Assembly: GCA_041498815.1 (NCBI GenBank)
Contig: JBGQJC010000007.1
Coordinates: 9,065 to 73,064, forward strand
Origin: DATDPM01 sp041498815
GTDB lineage: Bacteria; Pseudomonadota; Alphaproteobacteria; DATDPM01
Length of the DNA stretch: 64,000 nucleotides
Direction of reading: 5' to 3'
Under the pieces are notes generated by a model. The model ran no database searches, was not told the DNA's origin, and saw only the letters and a list, made by a program, of their open reading frames with translations. Both the position numbers and the translations under genes were made by a program. Shown one piece after another: positions 32,735 through 42,147 of this stretch; the stretch's first letter is position 1, and each line of letters opens with the position of its first letter.

Positions 32735-34434
32735 GCCAAATCCTCCCGGAAATACTTCAGCAAGCACAATATGGGATTGGGCGCCGCCTGGCCCAAGCCG
32801 CAAATCGACGCATCCGCCATCGCCCGGCAGAGCTCGATCAGAAGGGGCTCGTCCCAGGTCTTCCGCTCCATCAACTTGACGGCTTTTTCGGTCCCGACCC
32901 GGCAGGGCGTGCACTGGCCGCAGGACTCATCCTCGAAGAAGCGCAGGAGATTGAGCGCGACGTCGCGCATGTTGTCCTTGCCGGAAAGCACCATGATCGC
33001 GGCCGACCCGATGAAACAGCCGTATTGTTCCAGCGTTCCGAAATCGAGCGGGATGTCGGCCATGGTTGCCGGCAGAATTCCGCCCGAGGCGCCGCCGGGC
33101 AAGTATCCCTTGAACTTGTGGCCGTCCAGCATCCCGCCGCAGAACTCGTTCAAGAGCTCGTTCATGGTGATGCCGGCGGGCGCCAATTTCAGGCCCGGGT
33201 CCTTGACGCGCCCCGATACCGAGAAACTCCGCAGGCCCTTGCGGCCGTGGCGGCCTTGCCCCGCGAACCAGTCGGGCCCGCGCTCGACGATGTCGCGGAT
33301 CCAGAACAAGGTCTCGACGTTCTGATTGAGGGTCGGGCGGCCGAACAAGCCGACGGTCGAGACGAAGGGCGGCTTGTGCCGCGGCAATCCGCGCTTGCCT
33401 TCGATGCTCTCCAGCATCGCCGATTCTTCGCCGCAGATATAAGCGCCCGCGCCGCGCCGCAAATGAAGCTTCGTCAGCTTCGTCAATCCGGCCCGTTCCA
33501 GCTCCGCGATTTCGGTGGAAAGAATTTCGAGGGCGCCGGGATATTCGTCGCGCAGGTAAATGTAACAATCCGCCGCTTCCACCGCCCAGGCGGCGATCAG
33601 CGTGCCCTCGAGAAAGCGGTGGGGATCGGACTCCATATAGATTCCGTCCTTGAAGGTGCCGGGTTCGCCTTCGTCCGCGTTCACGGTCATGAGACGGGGC
33701 TTCGGCTCCTTGAGCACGAACTTCCATTTGTTGCCGGCCGGGAATCCGGCGCCGCCAAGGCCCCGCAGGCCCGATTTCTCGAGCGCCGCGATGATGCCGT
33801 CGCGGCTGCGCTTGCCCCCCATGCAATCGCGCAACAGCGTGTAGCCGCCGCCGCTCACATAGGCTTCGTAATTCGTGTAGGGCGGAATCACGGGATCGGT
33901 GGTTCCGTCCCGGATCGCCGCGAGAACGCCGGTCTTGTCCGCACGATCGAGGTGGAAATGCCCGATCTCGGCGACCGGGGCCTTGTGGCAGCGTCCCATG
34001 CAGGGGGCCCGCACCACGCGCACGCCGCTCCCGGCCGCGGATTTGAGTTCGGCCAGAAGTTTTTCGCCCCCCGCAAGCGCGCAGCTCAAGCTGTCGCAGA
34101 CGCGCACCGTGAGGGGAGGCGGCGGCGTCTCGCCCTCGAACACGATGTCGAAATGGGCATAGAACGAGGCGACCTCGTAGACCTCGGTTTGGGAGAGCCG
34201 CATCTCCTCGGCAAGGGCGGCGAGATGCGCCGCCGACAAGTGGCGGTAGGTATCCTGGATGAGGTGCAGATATTCGACCAGCAAATCGCGCCGCCGCGGC
34301 GCCTCGCCCAGGAGCACGCGAATTTCGGCCAAAGCCGTGGGATCGGTTTGGCGGCCCTTCAGATGCGGCACCGCCTGGCGGCGGCCCGATCCGGGACTCA
34401 GCCTCATCTTGGTTGTAACGTTAGGTTCGGACAT
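32731..34434 (-). CDS. fdsB: NAD-linked formate dehydrogenase, fused gamma-beta subunit
   Basis: The protein has 567 residues. Residues 1-165 match FdsG/NuoE: the thioredoxin-like 2Fe-2S site is CDSLSCALAGG and APCMGRCHKAP. Residues 190-567 match FdsB/NuoF: FMN site RGLGGAGFPAGNKWKF, NADH site ADEGEPGTFKDG, and the 4Fe-4S site CGQCTPCRVGTEK. In Rhodobacter and Ralstonia FdsG and FdsB are separate; here they are one chain, as in some other alpha- and betaproteobacteria. It hands electrons to NAD. No fdsD or fdsC beside it, but fdhD is near. Head of the operon with fdsA. Confidence 0.93.
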   Translation of the reverse strand: MSEPNVTTKMRLSPGSGRRQAVPHLKGRQTDPTALAEIRVLLGEAPRRRDLLVEYLHLIQDTYRHLSAAHLAALAEEMRLSQTEVYEVASFYAHFDIVFEGETPPPPLTVRVCDSLSCALAGGEKLLAELKSAAGSGVRVVRAPCMGRCHKAPVAEIGHFHLDRADKTGVLAAIRDGTTDPVIPPYTNYEAYVSGGGYTLLRDCMGGKRSRDGIIAALEKSGLRGLGGAGFPAGNKWKFVLKEPKPRLMTVNADEGEPGTFKDGIYMESDPHRFLEGTLIAAWAVEAADCYIYLRDEYPGALEILSTEIAELERAGLTKLTKLHLRRGAGAYICGEESAMLESIEGKRGLPRHKPPFVSTVGLFGRPTLNQNVETLFWIRDIVERGPDWFAGQGRHGRKGLRSFSVSGRVKDPGLKLAPAGITMNELLNEFCGGMLDGHKFKGYLPGGASGGILPATMADIPLDFGTLEQYGCFIGSAAIMVLSGKDNMRDVALNLLRFFEDESCGQCTPCRVGTEKAVKLMERKTWDEPLLIELCRAMADASICGLGQAAPNPILCLLKYFREDLA

Positions 34435-34662
34435 CGCGCTGGATTATCGCTCGTCTTGTTCGCTGCACCGAAATCGCGCCCGGCGGCACGGGCAAGGGGG
34501 TCCGCTAAGGCGCGCCATTTTCTTCATCCAATGGAACCGGGTCAATACGCCGTCCCGGACGAGTTAAGAATCTGGTAGAGATCATTACCCCTATATAAAC
34601 CGCGCCCGCGGGCATGGAAGCGGCGGCGGGGCGATTATTTGGGGCGGAGCGGGGGAATTCCC

Positions 34663-35316
34663 ATGTCGGATATCGACCACCGGATCATCGAGCTTTTGTG
34701 CTCGCATCTATGCCACGAGCTCATCAGCCCCGTCACCGCCGTGAACAACGGCCTCGAGCTGATCGGCGAGGGCGACGCGGCGATGGCAAGCGAGGCGACC
34801 GAGCTCACGCGCCAATCGGCCGCCGAGGCGTCGCGCCGGCTCCAGTTCTACCGCATCGCCTACGGCCAGGCATCGGGCTTCGATTCCGGCCACGGGCTGG
34901 CCGAAGCCCGCGGCTTGAGCCAAGGCCTGCTTCAAGGAAGCAAGATTTCATTCGCCTGGCAGGAACAGAATCTCGGCCGCGCCCCGGTAGACAAGCAGGG
35001 CACGAAGCTGCTTCTTAATCTTGTGGCGCTCGCCCGCGAAGCGTTGCCCAGAGGCGGCGCCCTTAGCGTCACGCTGACCGGCCCGCCACCGAATTTCGCG
35101 GTCGAGGTCACGGCCGAGGGCGCGGGCGCGAGGCTGACACCCGAAATTCGTGCGGCGATCGACGCCGACGCCGCGGTCGAATCGTTAACGCCGCGCACCG
35201 TGCAGGCCTATCTGGTGGCCTGGCTGGCGCGGCGTCTCGAGGCGGGGCTCGGCATCGATTCCGGACAGGCCGACCGGATCGTCTTCACGCTGCGCTTGAC
35301 TACCCCTGTCGGATAG
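34663..35316 (+). CDS. chpT: Histidine phosphotransferase ChpT
   Basis: The protein has 217 residues. It moves phosphate from the kinase CckA to CtrA and CpdR in the alphaproteobacterial cell-cycle relay. The HPt-like dimer domain has the phosphohistidine in CSHLCHELISPVTAVNNGLEL (His18), preceding a second part that looks like a degenerate HATPase (residues 100-210), as in Caulobacter ChpT. Start ATG 34663 after GGGGGA. No cckA beside it; the kinase at 15381 is not clearly CckA. It precedes cheA by 151 bases, in the same direction. Confidence 0.9.
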   Translation: MSDIDHRIIELLCSHLCHELISPVTAVNNGLELIGEGDAAMASEATELTRQSAAEASRRLQFYRIAYGQASGFDSGHGLAEARGLSQGLLQGSKISFAWQEQNLGRAPVDKQGTKLLLNLVALAREALPRGGALSVTLTGPPPNFAVEVTAEGAGARLTPEIRAAIDADAAVESLTPRTVQAYLVAWLARRLEAGLGIDSGQADRIVFTLRLTTPVG

Positions 35317-35467
35317 GCCCGGGGCCCGCCGAACCCCAGAGAGCCCGCGGCTTCACGGCTTATTAAACATTTTTTGCGATTTTGACTAAAGCATCGGAAG
35401 GCACCCCTTTGCGCGGAAAACCCGATTTTGCCGCGGTATTTGCGAACCCAGGATTGGACCCCCCCGC

Positions 35468-38119
35468 ATGGACGACTTGCTGAGCGAATTTCTGACGGAG
35501 ACAACGGAAAATATTTCCGTCCTCGATGTCGAGTTGGTCAGGCTCGAGCAGAATCCGAACGACCCCGAGCTTTTAGGAAACATCTTCCGCCTCGTCCACA
35601 CCATCAAGGGCACCTGCGGCTTTTTGGGGCTGCCGAGACTCGAATCGGTGGCGCATGCCGGCGAGAACATTCTCGGCAAAATCCGCGACGGCGTCCTCAT
35701 TGTGACGCCTGAGGCGGTGACGCTGGTGCTGGCGGCGCTGGATCGCATCAAGATGCTTCTGGCGACCTTGGAGGCGACCGAGGCCGAGCCCGCAGGCGAC
35801 GACAAGGAATTGATCGCCAAATTGAACGTGCTCGCCGACTCCGCGAGCGAAGCCGCCGCAAAGCCCGCCGCAAGACCGGCGGAGCCGGCAGCAAGCCCGG
35901 TTTCGGCGCCGGAGGAACGGGAGCCCGAGGAAGTAAAGGAAGAGGCCGCCGCTCCCGCCGAAGCCGAAAATGAGTCCGAACCCGCTACGCCTGCTCCCGC
36001 TAAACCGCCGAACGGGGCCTCATCCGGCGACGCGGCCAAGGCCGATCATGGGGCAAAGGAATCGGCGGTCGCCGGCCACAGCATCCGCGTCAACGTGGAT
36101 TTGCTGGAAAATCTCATGACCATGGTGAGCGAGCTCGTGCTCACCCGCAATCAGCTCCTCCAAATCCTGCGCAATCAGAAGGACAGTGATTTCGGCAGCC
36201 CGCTGCAGCGCCTCAATCACATCACCTCGGAGCTGCAGGAAGGCGTCATGAAGACGCGCATGCAGCCGATCGGCAACGCCTGGGCGAAGCTGCCGCGCCT
36301 GGTGCGTGACCTCGCGCTCGAGCTCGACAAGAAAATCGATCTCGAGATGATCGGCGCCGATACCGAGCTCGACCGCCAGGTGCTGGAGCTCATCAAGGAC
36401 CCGCTCACCCACATGGTGCGCAACTCCGCCGACCACGGCATCGAAATCCCAAAAATCCGCAAGGCCGCGGGCAAGACGGAAGCGGGCAAGATCACGCTCA
36501 ATGCCTACCACGAAGGCGGCCACATCATCATCGAGATCAAGGACGACGGCGCCGGCCTGCCGATCGAAAAGATCAAAGCCAAGGTGCTGGCAAACGGCCT
36601 GGCGACACAGGCCGAGCTCAACACCATGTTGGATCTGCAGATCCAGCAGTTCATCTTCAAGGCCGGGTTTTCCACCGCCGCCAAGGTAACGAGCGTTTCG
36701 GGCCGCGGCGTCGGCATGGACGTGGTTCGCACCAACATCGAAAAGATCGGCGGCACCGTCGAGATGAAGTCGGTGGAGGGCAAGGGCACCGCGTTTATCA
36801 TCAAAATCCCTTTGACGCTTGCGATCGTGTCGGCGCTCATCGTGGAGTGCGGCGGCGAGCGATTCGCCATCCCGCAGATCAGCGTGCTGGAGCTGGTGCG
36901 GGCTTCGGCCAATTCCCAGAACGACGTCGAAACCATCAACGATACGCCGGTCTTGAGGCTCCGCAACCGGCTGCTGCCGCTCGTTTCCCTCCATGACCTG
37001 CTCAAGCTCGGGCCGGCGCGGCGCGCGGATAAAGGCCAGGATCACTTCATCGTCGTGACCCAAGTCGGCACCTTCACTTTCGGCATCATCGTGAACCGCG
37101 TCTTCGACACCGAAGAAATCGTGGTCAAACCGGTATCGCGGATTCTCCGCGACATCTCGATCTTCTCCGGCAACACGATTTTGGGCGACGGCAGCGTGAT
37201 CATGATCCTGGATCCGAACGGCATTGCGGCCGCGAGCGGCGGGGCCAGCTTGGGCGACCACGCCGCCGAGGCGCAGGCGGCCGCGAGCACGGCTGCCGGC
37301 GGCGAGCGCGTCGCCATGCTCTTGTTCCGCGCCGGGGACCCGGCGCCGAAGGCGGTGCCGCTTGCCCTCATCGCCCGGCTCGAAGAGATCAAGCTCGATT
37401 CGATCGAGTATTCCCAAGGGCGGCCGATGGTCCAATACCGCGGCCATCTCATGCCGCTCGTCACCGTCGCCGACGACTACAAATTCAAGGAAAGCGGGCG
37501 CCAGCCGATTCTCGTCTTCGCCGACCGCGACCGGACCATGGGCCTGGTGGTGGACGAGATCGTGGATATCGTCGAAGAAACGCTCTCGGTGGAGTTGAGT
37601 TCCGATCGTCCCGGCATGCTGGGGAGCAGCATCGTCGCCGGAAAGGCGACCGATATCATCGACGCCGGCCATTACCTGACCCGCGCCTTCGGCGACTGGT
37701 TCCAGGCCAAGAGCCACGCGCCGCTGGGCCGCGAAGGCGGCAGGCGCGTGCTGCTGGTGGATGACAGCCCGTTCTTCCGTAATTTGCTGACCCCGCTCCT
37801 GGCGGTCGCAGGCTACGAAGTGACGACCGCCGAAAACGGGGACGAAGCCTTGAAGTTGTGCGAGCAGGGGCGGGACTTCGACATCATCATCAGCGACATC
37901 GAGATGCCGGGCATGAACGGCTTCGAATTCGCGGAAACGGTCAGGAAGAACGCCCGCTGGCAAAACACGCCGCTGGTCGCCCTGTCGTCGCATACGTCCC
38001 AGGAGGATCTCGACCGCGGTCGCGCGGTCGGCTTCACGGACTACGTTCCGAAGTTCGACCGCGATGCGCTGCTCGCCACGTTGTCCGAAACCCTTGCCAA
38101 CGTCGCAGGTGCAGCATGA
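35468..38119 (+). CDS. cheA: Chemotaxis kinase CheA with C-terminal receiver
   Basis: The protein has 883 residues. Domains: HPt with His44 in LVHTIKGTCGFLGLPRL; acidic, alanine/proline linker (about 120-200); dimerisation and HATPase (residues 205-480; HMVRNSADHGIE, GRGVGMDVVRTNI); two CheW-like domains (about 480-730; the second begins ERVAMLLFRAGDPAPKAVPL); then a receiver domain (about 760-880; VLLVDDSPFFRN, ISDIEMPGMNG). Hybrid CheA with a receiver is found in alphaproteobacteria and other groups. The gene couples to cheW by ATGA. No chemoreceptor gene lies in the window. Confidence 0.95.
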   Translation: MDDLLSEFLTETTENISVLDVELVRLEQNPNDPELLGNIFRLVHTIKGTCGFLGLPRLESVAHAGENILGKIRDGVLIVTPEAVTLVLAALDRIKMLLATLEATEAEPAGDDKELIAKLNVLADSASEAAAKPAARPAEPAASPVSAPEEREPEEVKEEAAAPAEAENESEPATPAPAKPPNGASSGDAAKADHGAKESAVAGHSIRVNVDLLENLMTMVSELVLTRNQLLQILRNQKDSDFGSPLQRLNHITSELQEGVMKTRMQPIGNAWAKLPRLVRDLALELDKKIDLEMIGADTELDRQVLELIKDPLTHMVRNSADHGIEIPKIRKAAGKTEAGKITLNAYHEGGHIIIEIKDDGAGLPIEKIKAKVLANGLATQAELNTMLDLQIQQFIFKAGFSTAAKVTSVSGRGVGMDVVRTNIEKIGGTVEMKSVEGKGTAFIIKIPLTLAIVSALIVECGGERFAIPQISVLELVRASANSQNDVETINDTPVLRLRNRLLPLVSLHDLLKLGPARRADKGQDHFIVVTQVGTFTFGIIVNRVFDTEEIVVKPVSRILRDISIFSGNTILGDGSVIMILDPNGIAAASGGASLGDHAAEAQAAASTAAGGERVAMLLFRAGDPAPKAVPLALIARLEEIKLDSIEYSQGRPMVQYRGHLMPLVTVADDYKFKESGRQPILVFADRDRTMGLVVDEIVDIVEETLSVELSSDRPGMLGSSIVAGKATDIIDAGHYLTRAFGDWFQAKSHAPLGREGGRRVLLVDDSPFFRNLLTPLLAVAGYEVTTAENGDEALKLCEQGRDFDIIISDIEMPGMNGFEFAETVRKNARWQNTPLVALSSHTSQEDLDRGRAVGFTDYVPKFDRDALLATLSETLANVAGAA

Positions 38120-38601
38120 GCGCGAACGAAACCAAATCCGAGTCCGGGGCGGAAACGCCGGGCGAAGCGCAAGATTTCGTCACCATGACCATCCACAACC
38201 AGCTGTTCGGCATTCCGGTGCTGACCGTTCAGGATGTGCTTGGGCCCCAGAGGATCACCCGGATTCCGCTCGCTTCGCCCGAAGTGGCCGGCGCGTTGAA
38301 CCTGAGAGGGCGCATCGTCACCGCGATCGACGTGCGCAAACGCTTGGGGTTGCCGGCCGCGGAAGACGGCTCGAAAAGCATGAGCGTCGTCGTCGATTTC
38401 CAGGGCGAGCTTTACAGCCTCATCATCGATTCCGTCGGCGAGGTTCTGAGCCTTCCGGCGGATTGCTTCGAGCGCAATCCGGCGACGCTCGATCCCGCTT
38501 GGCGCGAGATATCGGCCGGCGTCTACCGGCTGCAGAAGCAGCTCCTCGTGGTCCTCGACGTGGCGCGGTTTCTGAATTTTAACCGGAGCGAGGCCGCGTG
38601 A
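38116..38601 (+). CDS. cheW: Chemotaxis adaptor CheW
   Basis: The protein has 161 residues; a single CheW domain with the core motif ALNLRGRIVTAIDVRKRLGL and the ending VYRLQKQLLVVLDVARFLNF. It joins receptors to CheA at the cell pole. Starts inside the cheA stop (ATGA). Confidence 0.95.
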   Translation: MSANETKSESGAETPGEAQDFVTMTIHNQLFGIPVLTVQDVLGPQRITRIPLASPEVAGALNLRGRIVTAIDVRKRLGLPAAEDGSKSMSVVVDFQGELYSLIIDSVGEVLSLPADCFERNPATLDPAWREISAGVYRLQKQLLVVLDVARFLNFNRSEAA

Positions 38602-38665
38602 AAATGCGCACGATAGGCCTCGGCGATCCACCCGGGCCAACCCGTCACCTCAATCGGGTGCTGGC

Positions 38666-39034
38666 ATGAAATCCTGTCTTATCGTCGACGATTCCAAGGT
38701 CATCCGCACGGTCGCGCGCCGGATTCTCGAAAAGCTCAATTTCGAGATCGAGGAAGCCGGCGACGGCATGGCGGCACTCGAGGCCTGCCGCCGCCGCATG
38801 CCCGATGCGATCTTGCTCGATTGGAACATGCCGGTGATGAACGGCATCGAATTCCTGCGCGAGTTGCGCGGGAAATTGGCGGGGGGAACCACACCCGTGG
38901 TCGTCTTCTGCACGACCGAGAACGATATCCATCATATTCAAGAGGCGATCGGGGCGGGCGCCAGCGAGTACATTATGAAGCCTTTCGACAGCGAGATTCT
39001 TGAAACGAAATTCGCTCAGACGGGCCTTCTCTAG
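38666..39034 (+). CDS. cheY: Chemotaxis response regulator CheY
   Basis: A single receiver of 122 residues. Acidic pocket in CLIVDDSKVI, Asp52 in AILLDWNMPVMNG, threonine in VVFCTTENDI, lysine in YIMKPFD. It carries the signal from CheA to the flagellar switch. Between cheW and cheB in the chemotaxis operon. Confidence 0.94.
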   Translation: MKSCLIVDDSKVIRTVARRILEKLNFEIEEAGDGMAALEACRRRMPDAILLDWNMPVMNGIEFLRELRGKLAGGTTPVVVFCTTENDIHHIQEAIGAGASEYIMKPFDSEILETKFAQTGLL

Positions 39035-39048
39035 GCGAGGCGTCTTCG

Positions 39049-40203
39049 ATGCCGGAATCAAGAGCGACGCCGGGGACACAGGCGGCGGCCGCCACGGATG
39101 ATCCCTACCGGGTCCTCGTCGTCGACGATTCCGCGATAATCCGCGGCCTTCTCGCGCGCGCCTTAGAGGCCGATCCCGCAATCAAGGTCGTCGAAACGGT
39201 GGCGAACGGCCAACTCGCCGTAGCCGCCGCCAAACGCCATTCTCCCGATGTCATCGTGCTCGACATCGAAATGCCGGTGATGGATGGGATCACCGCACTT
39301 CCCCTGCTGATCGCGGCCGATCCCGGCGTGAAGGTGATCATGGCTTCCACCTTGACGCTCCGGAACGCCGACATCAGTTTCCGTGCCATGGCGCTCGGCG
39401 CCGCCGATTACATCCCGAAACCGAGTTCGGCCGGTAATATCTCCGGCGGCTTCGATTTCAAGCGCGAGTTGGTGGCCAAAGTAAAGGGGCTGGGTGCGGC
39501 GGCGAGGGCAGGGCGCGGTCCTGCCCGCGCGCCGGCTTTGGCCCGCCGCGGCCCGGCCCCGCCGTCGGCGCCCAGCCTCTACCGCAATGCGCCGGTGACG
39601 CTGCGGACCACGCAGCCCTCGGTTCCGGCGGTGGTCGCGATCGGGAGTTCGACCGGCGGTCCCCAAGCGCTGTTCGAGTTGCTCCCCGCGCTCGCGGCCG
39701 AACTGCGCCAGCCGATTCTGATCACCCAGCACATGCCGCCCACCTTCACCACGATTCTCGCCGAACACATCCAGAAGCTCAGCGGGCGGCCCTGCGCCGA
39801 GGCGGTGAATGGCGAGCCGCTGGTGGGAGGCAAGATCTATGTCGCCCCCGGCAACTACCACATGACGGTAACGGCCTCCGGAGCGCAGAACATCATTCGC
39901 CTCAATCAAGACCCGCCCGAAAACTACTGCCGCCCCGCGGTCGATCCGATGCTGCGCAGCCTGGCCAAGGTGTTCGGGCGCAAAGTTCTCACCGTGATCC
40001 TGACCGGCATGGGCCACGACGGGCTCAAGGGCGGCGAAACGGTTGTCGCGGCCGGCGGCACCGTGATCGCCCAGGACGAAAAAACCAGCATCGTCTGGGG
40101 CATGCCGGGGGCGGTGGCGACCGCCGGCCTGTGCACGGCCGTGCTCCCCATCGGCGAGATCGCGTTCTATGCCAGCCGCATCGCCACGAGGCAGGCGGCA
40201 TGA
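39049..40203 (+). CDS. cheB: Chemoreceptor methylesterase/deamidase CheB
   Basis: The protein has 384 residues. Receiver: VLVVDDSAIIRG, Asp72 in IVLDIEMPVMDG, lysine in YIPKPSS. A linker rich in alanine, arginine and proline follows. Methylesterase domain: catalytic serine in VAIGSSTGGPQAL, histidine in LITQHMPPTFT, aspartate in LTGMGHDGLKG. Removes methyl groups from receptors in adaptation. The stop overlaps the cheR start (ATGA). Confidence 0.96.
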   Translation: MPESRATPGTQAAAATDDPYRVLVVDDSAIIRGLLARALEADPAIKVVETVANGQLAVAAAKRHSPDVIVLDIEMPVMDGITALPLLIAADPGVKVIMASTLTLRNADISFRAMALGAADYIPKPSSAGNISGGFDFKRELVAKVKGLGAAARAGRGPARAPALARRGPAPPSAPSLYRNAPVTLRTTQPSVPAVVAIGSSTGGPQALFELLPALAAELRQPILITQHMPPTFTTILAEHIQKLSGRPCAEAVNGEPLVGGKIYVAPGNYHMTVTASGAQNIIRLNQDPPENYCRPAVDPMLRSLAKVFGRKVLTVILTGMGHDGLKGGETVVAAGGTVIAQDEKTSIVWGMPGAVATAGLCTAVLPIGEIAFYASRIATRQAA

Positions 40204-41045
40204 AGCCCGAAGATTTCGGCTTCCTCTCCGCGCTCTTGAAGCGGCAGTCGGGCCTGGTGATCTCGCCGGACAAGCTGTATCTGGTCGAGTCCCGCCTGAT
40301 GCCGATCGCGCGCAAGCGGGGATTGGAGACGCTCGACGTGTTGGTCGGCGCCTTGCGCACCAGCCCGGAAACGAGCCCGCTCGTCAAAGAAGTCACGGAT
40401 GCGATGACGACCAACGAGTCGTTCTTCTTCCGCGATATCAAGCCCTTCGACCAATTCCAGAAGCTGGTCCTGCCGCGGCTCCTCGAGGCCCGCGCCAATT
40501 CGCGCAAGATCCGCATCTGGAGCGCCGCCTGTTCGAGCGGCCAGGAGCCTTATACGCTCGCCATAATTTTACGCGAACAGGGGGCGAAGCTCGCCGGCTG
40601 GCGCTTCGAGATCCTGGCGACCGACCTCTCCGCCGAGATGCTGGAAAAATCCAAGGCCGGCATCTATTCCCAGTTCGAGGTCCAACGGGGACTGCCGGTG
40701 CAATACCTGGTCAAGTATTTCACGCAGATGGGCGACAAATGGAAGATCGATCCATCGTTGCGCGAAATCATCCAGTTCCGCGAGTTCAACCTCTTGAACA
40801 GCGTCTCGTCGCTCGGCGCCTTCGACGTCGTGTTCTGCCGCAACGTCCTGATCTACTTCGACCAAGAAGCCAAGCGCCAGATCCTGGATCGCATCAACAG
40901 CTTGATGCAGCCCGACGCTTACCTTTACCTCGGCGGCGCCGAAACCGTGCTCGGCATCTCGGATAAATTCCAAGTGGTTCCCGGCGAGCGCGGCATCTAT
41001 TGCCGCATCCTCGAGCCTGCCGCCAAGAAGGCCGCCGTCTCCTGA
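40200..41045 (+). CDS. cheR: Chemoreceptor methyltransferase CheR
   Basis: The protein has 281 residues. N-terminal helical domain, then the SAM-binding domain with IRIWSAACSSGQEPYTLAII, and DVVFCRNVLIYFD and PDAYLYLGGAETVLGIS near the end. It adds methyl groups to glutamates of receptors. Last gene of the che operon; ends 29 bases before a strong terminator. Confidence 0.95.
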   Translation: MKPEDFGFLSALLKRQSGLVISPDKLYLVESRLMPIARKRGLETLDVLVGALRTSPETSPLVKEVTDAMTTNESFFFRDIKPFDQFQKLVLPRLLEARANSRKIRIWSAACSSGQEPYTLAIILREQGAKLAGWRFEILATDLSAEMLEKSKAGIYSQFEVQRGLPVQYLVKYFTQMGDKWKIDPSLREIIQFREFNLLNSVSSLGAFDVVFCRNVLIYFDQEAKRQILDRINSLMQPDAYLYLGGAETVLGISDKFQVVPGERGIYCRILEPAAKKAAVS

Positions 41046-41073
41046 CCCCCTAGTATCTCGCGCGCAAGACGGC

Positions 41074-41100
41074 AAAAGCGCCGGAACCTCCGGCGCTTTT
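41074..41100. terminator. Bidirectional intrinsic terminator between cheR and ctrA
   Basis: An 11-bp perfect stem AAAAGCGCCGG/CCGGCGCTTTT with the loop AACCT. The A/T arms make a T run on either strand. Located 29 bases after cheR (plus) and 35 bases after ctrA (minus). Confidence 0.9.
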
Positions 41101-41134
41101 CCAGGCCTCGATCGAGAAGGAAATGCGGCGCCGG

Positions 41135-41857
<723 letters not shown>

Positions 41858-41879
41858 GGCGGTTGGCCCCGGGTCCGCG

Positions 41880-41917
41880 TTAATTGAGGTTAAGATACTA
41901 TTTTATAGTTTGGTTAA
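41880..41917 (-). promoter_or_regulatory. CtrA-type boxes in the ctrA upstream region
   Basis: The AT-rich stretch upstream of ctrA (41858-42010) holds, on the minus strand, TTAACCAAACTATAA (41903-41917; TTAA-N7-ATAA, one mismatch) and TTAACCTCAATTAAC (41880-41893; TTAA-N6-TTAA, spacing one short). The boxes are 23-60 bases before the ATG. This resembles autoregulation in Caulobacter, but the match is not exact. Confidence 0.45.
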
Positions 41918-42058
41918 CGAATAATGACCAGAATTTATTATGCTTATAATCCCATAATGCACGCCGTTCGGAGCCCGGAATCGGCGGATTTTCACCGGGT
42001 GGCGGCGCCAAGTTAAGACTAAAATCCTGAACCCGGCTACGGCTCCTCCGCCCCCCAC

Positions 42059-42073
42059 TTAACCATCCATAAA
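42059..42073. promoter_or_regulatory. Candidate CtrA box before fliI
   Basis: TTAACCATCCATAAA is TTAA-N7-TAAA, seven of eight fixed positions, 75 bases before the fliI start. Confidence 0.35.
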
Positions 42074-42147
42074 ACCATTCGCCGCGATACTCGGGGCCCG
42101 CAGGGTTCCAACTCCCCGCATCGGCCCTTTAGCTTCCGAGGCTGGTT

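Noticed and set aside
29963..33325. A 1120-codon open frame on the plus strand
   Set aside because: It is antisense to fdsA and fdsB, which have complete cofactor motifs; the translation is rich in H, R, G and A without any domain, as expected of the complement of a GC-rich gene.
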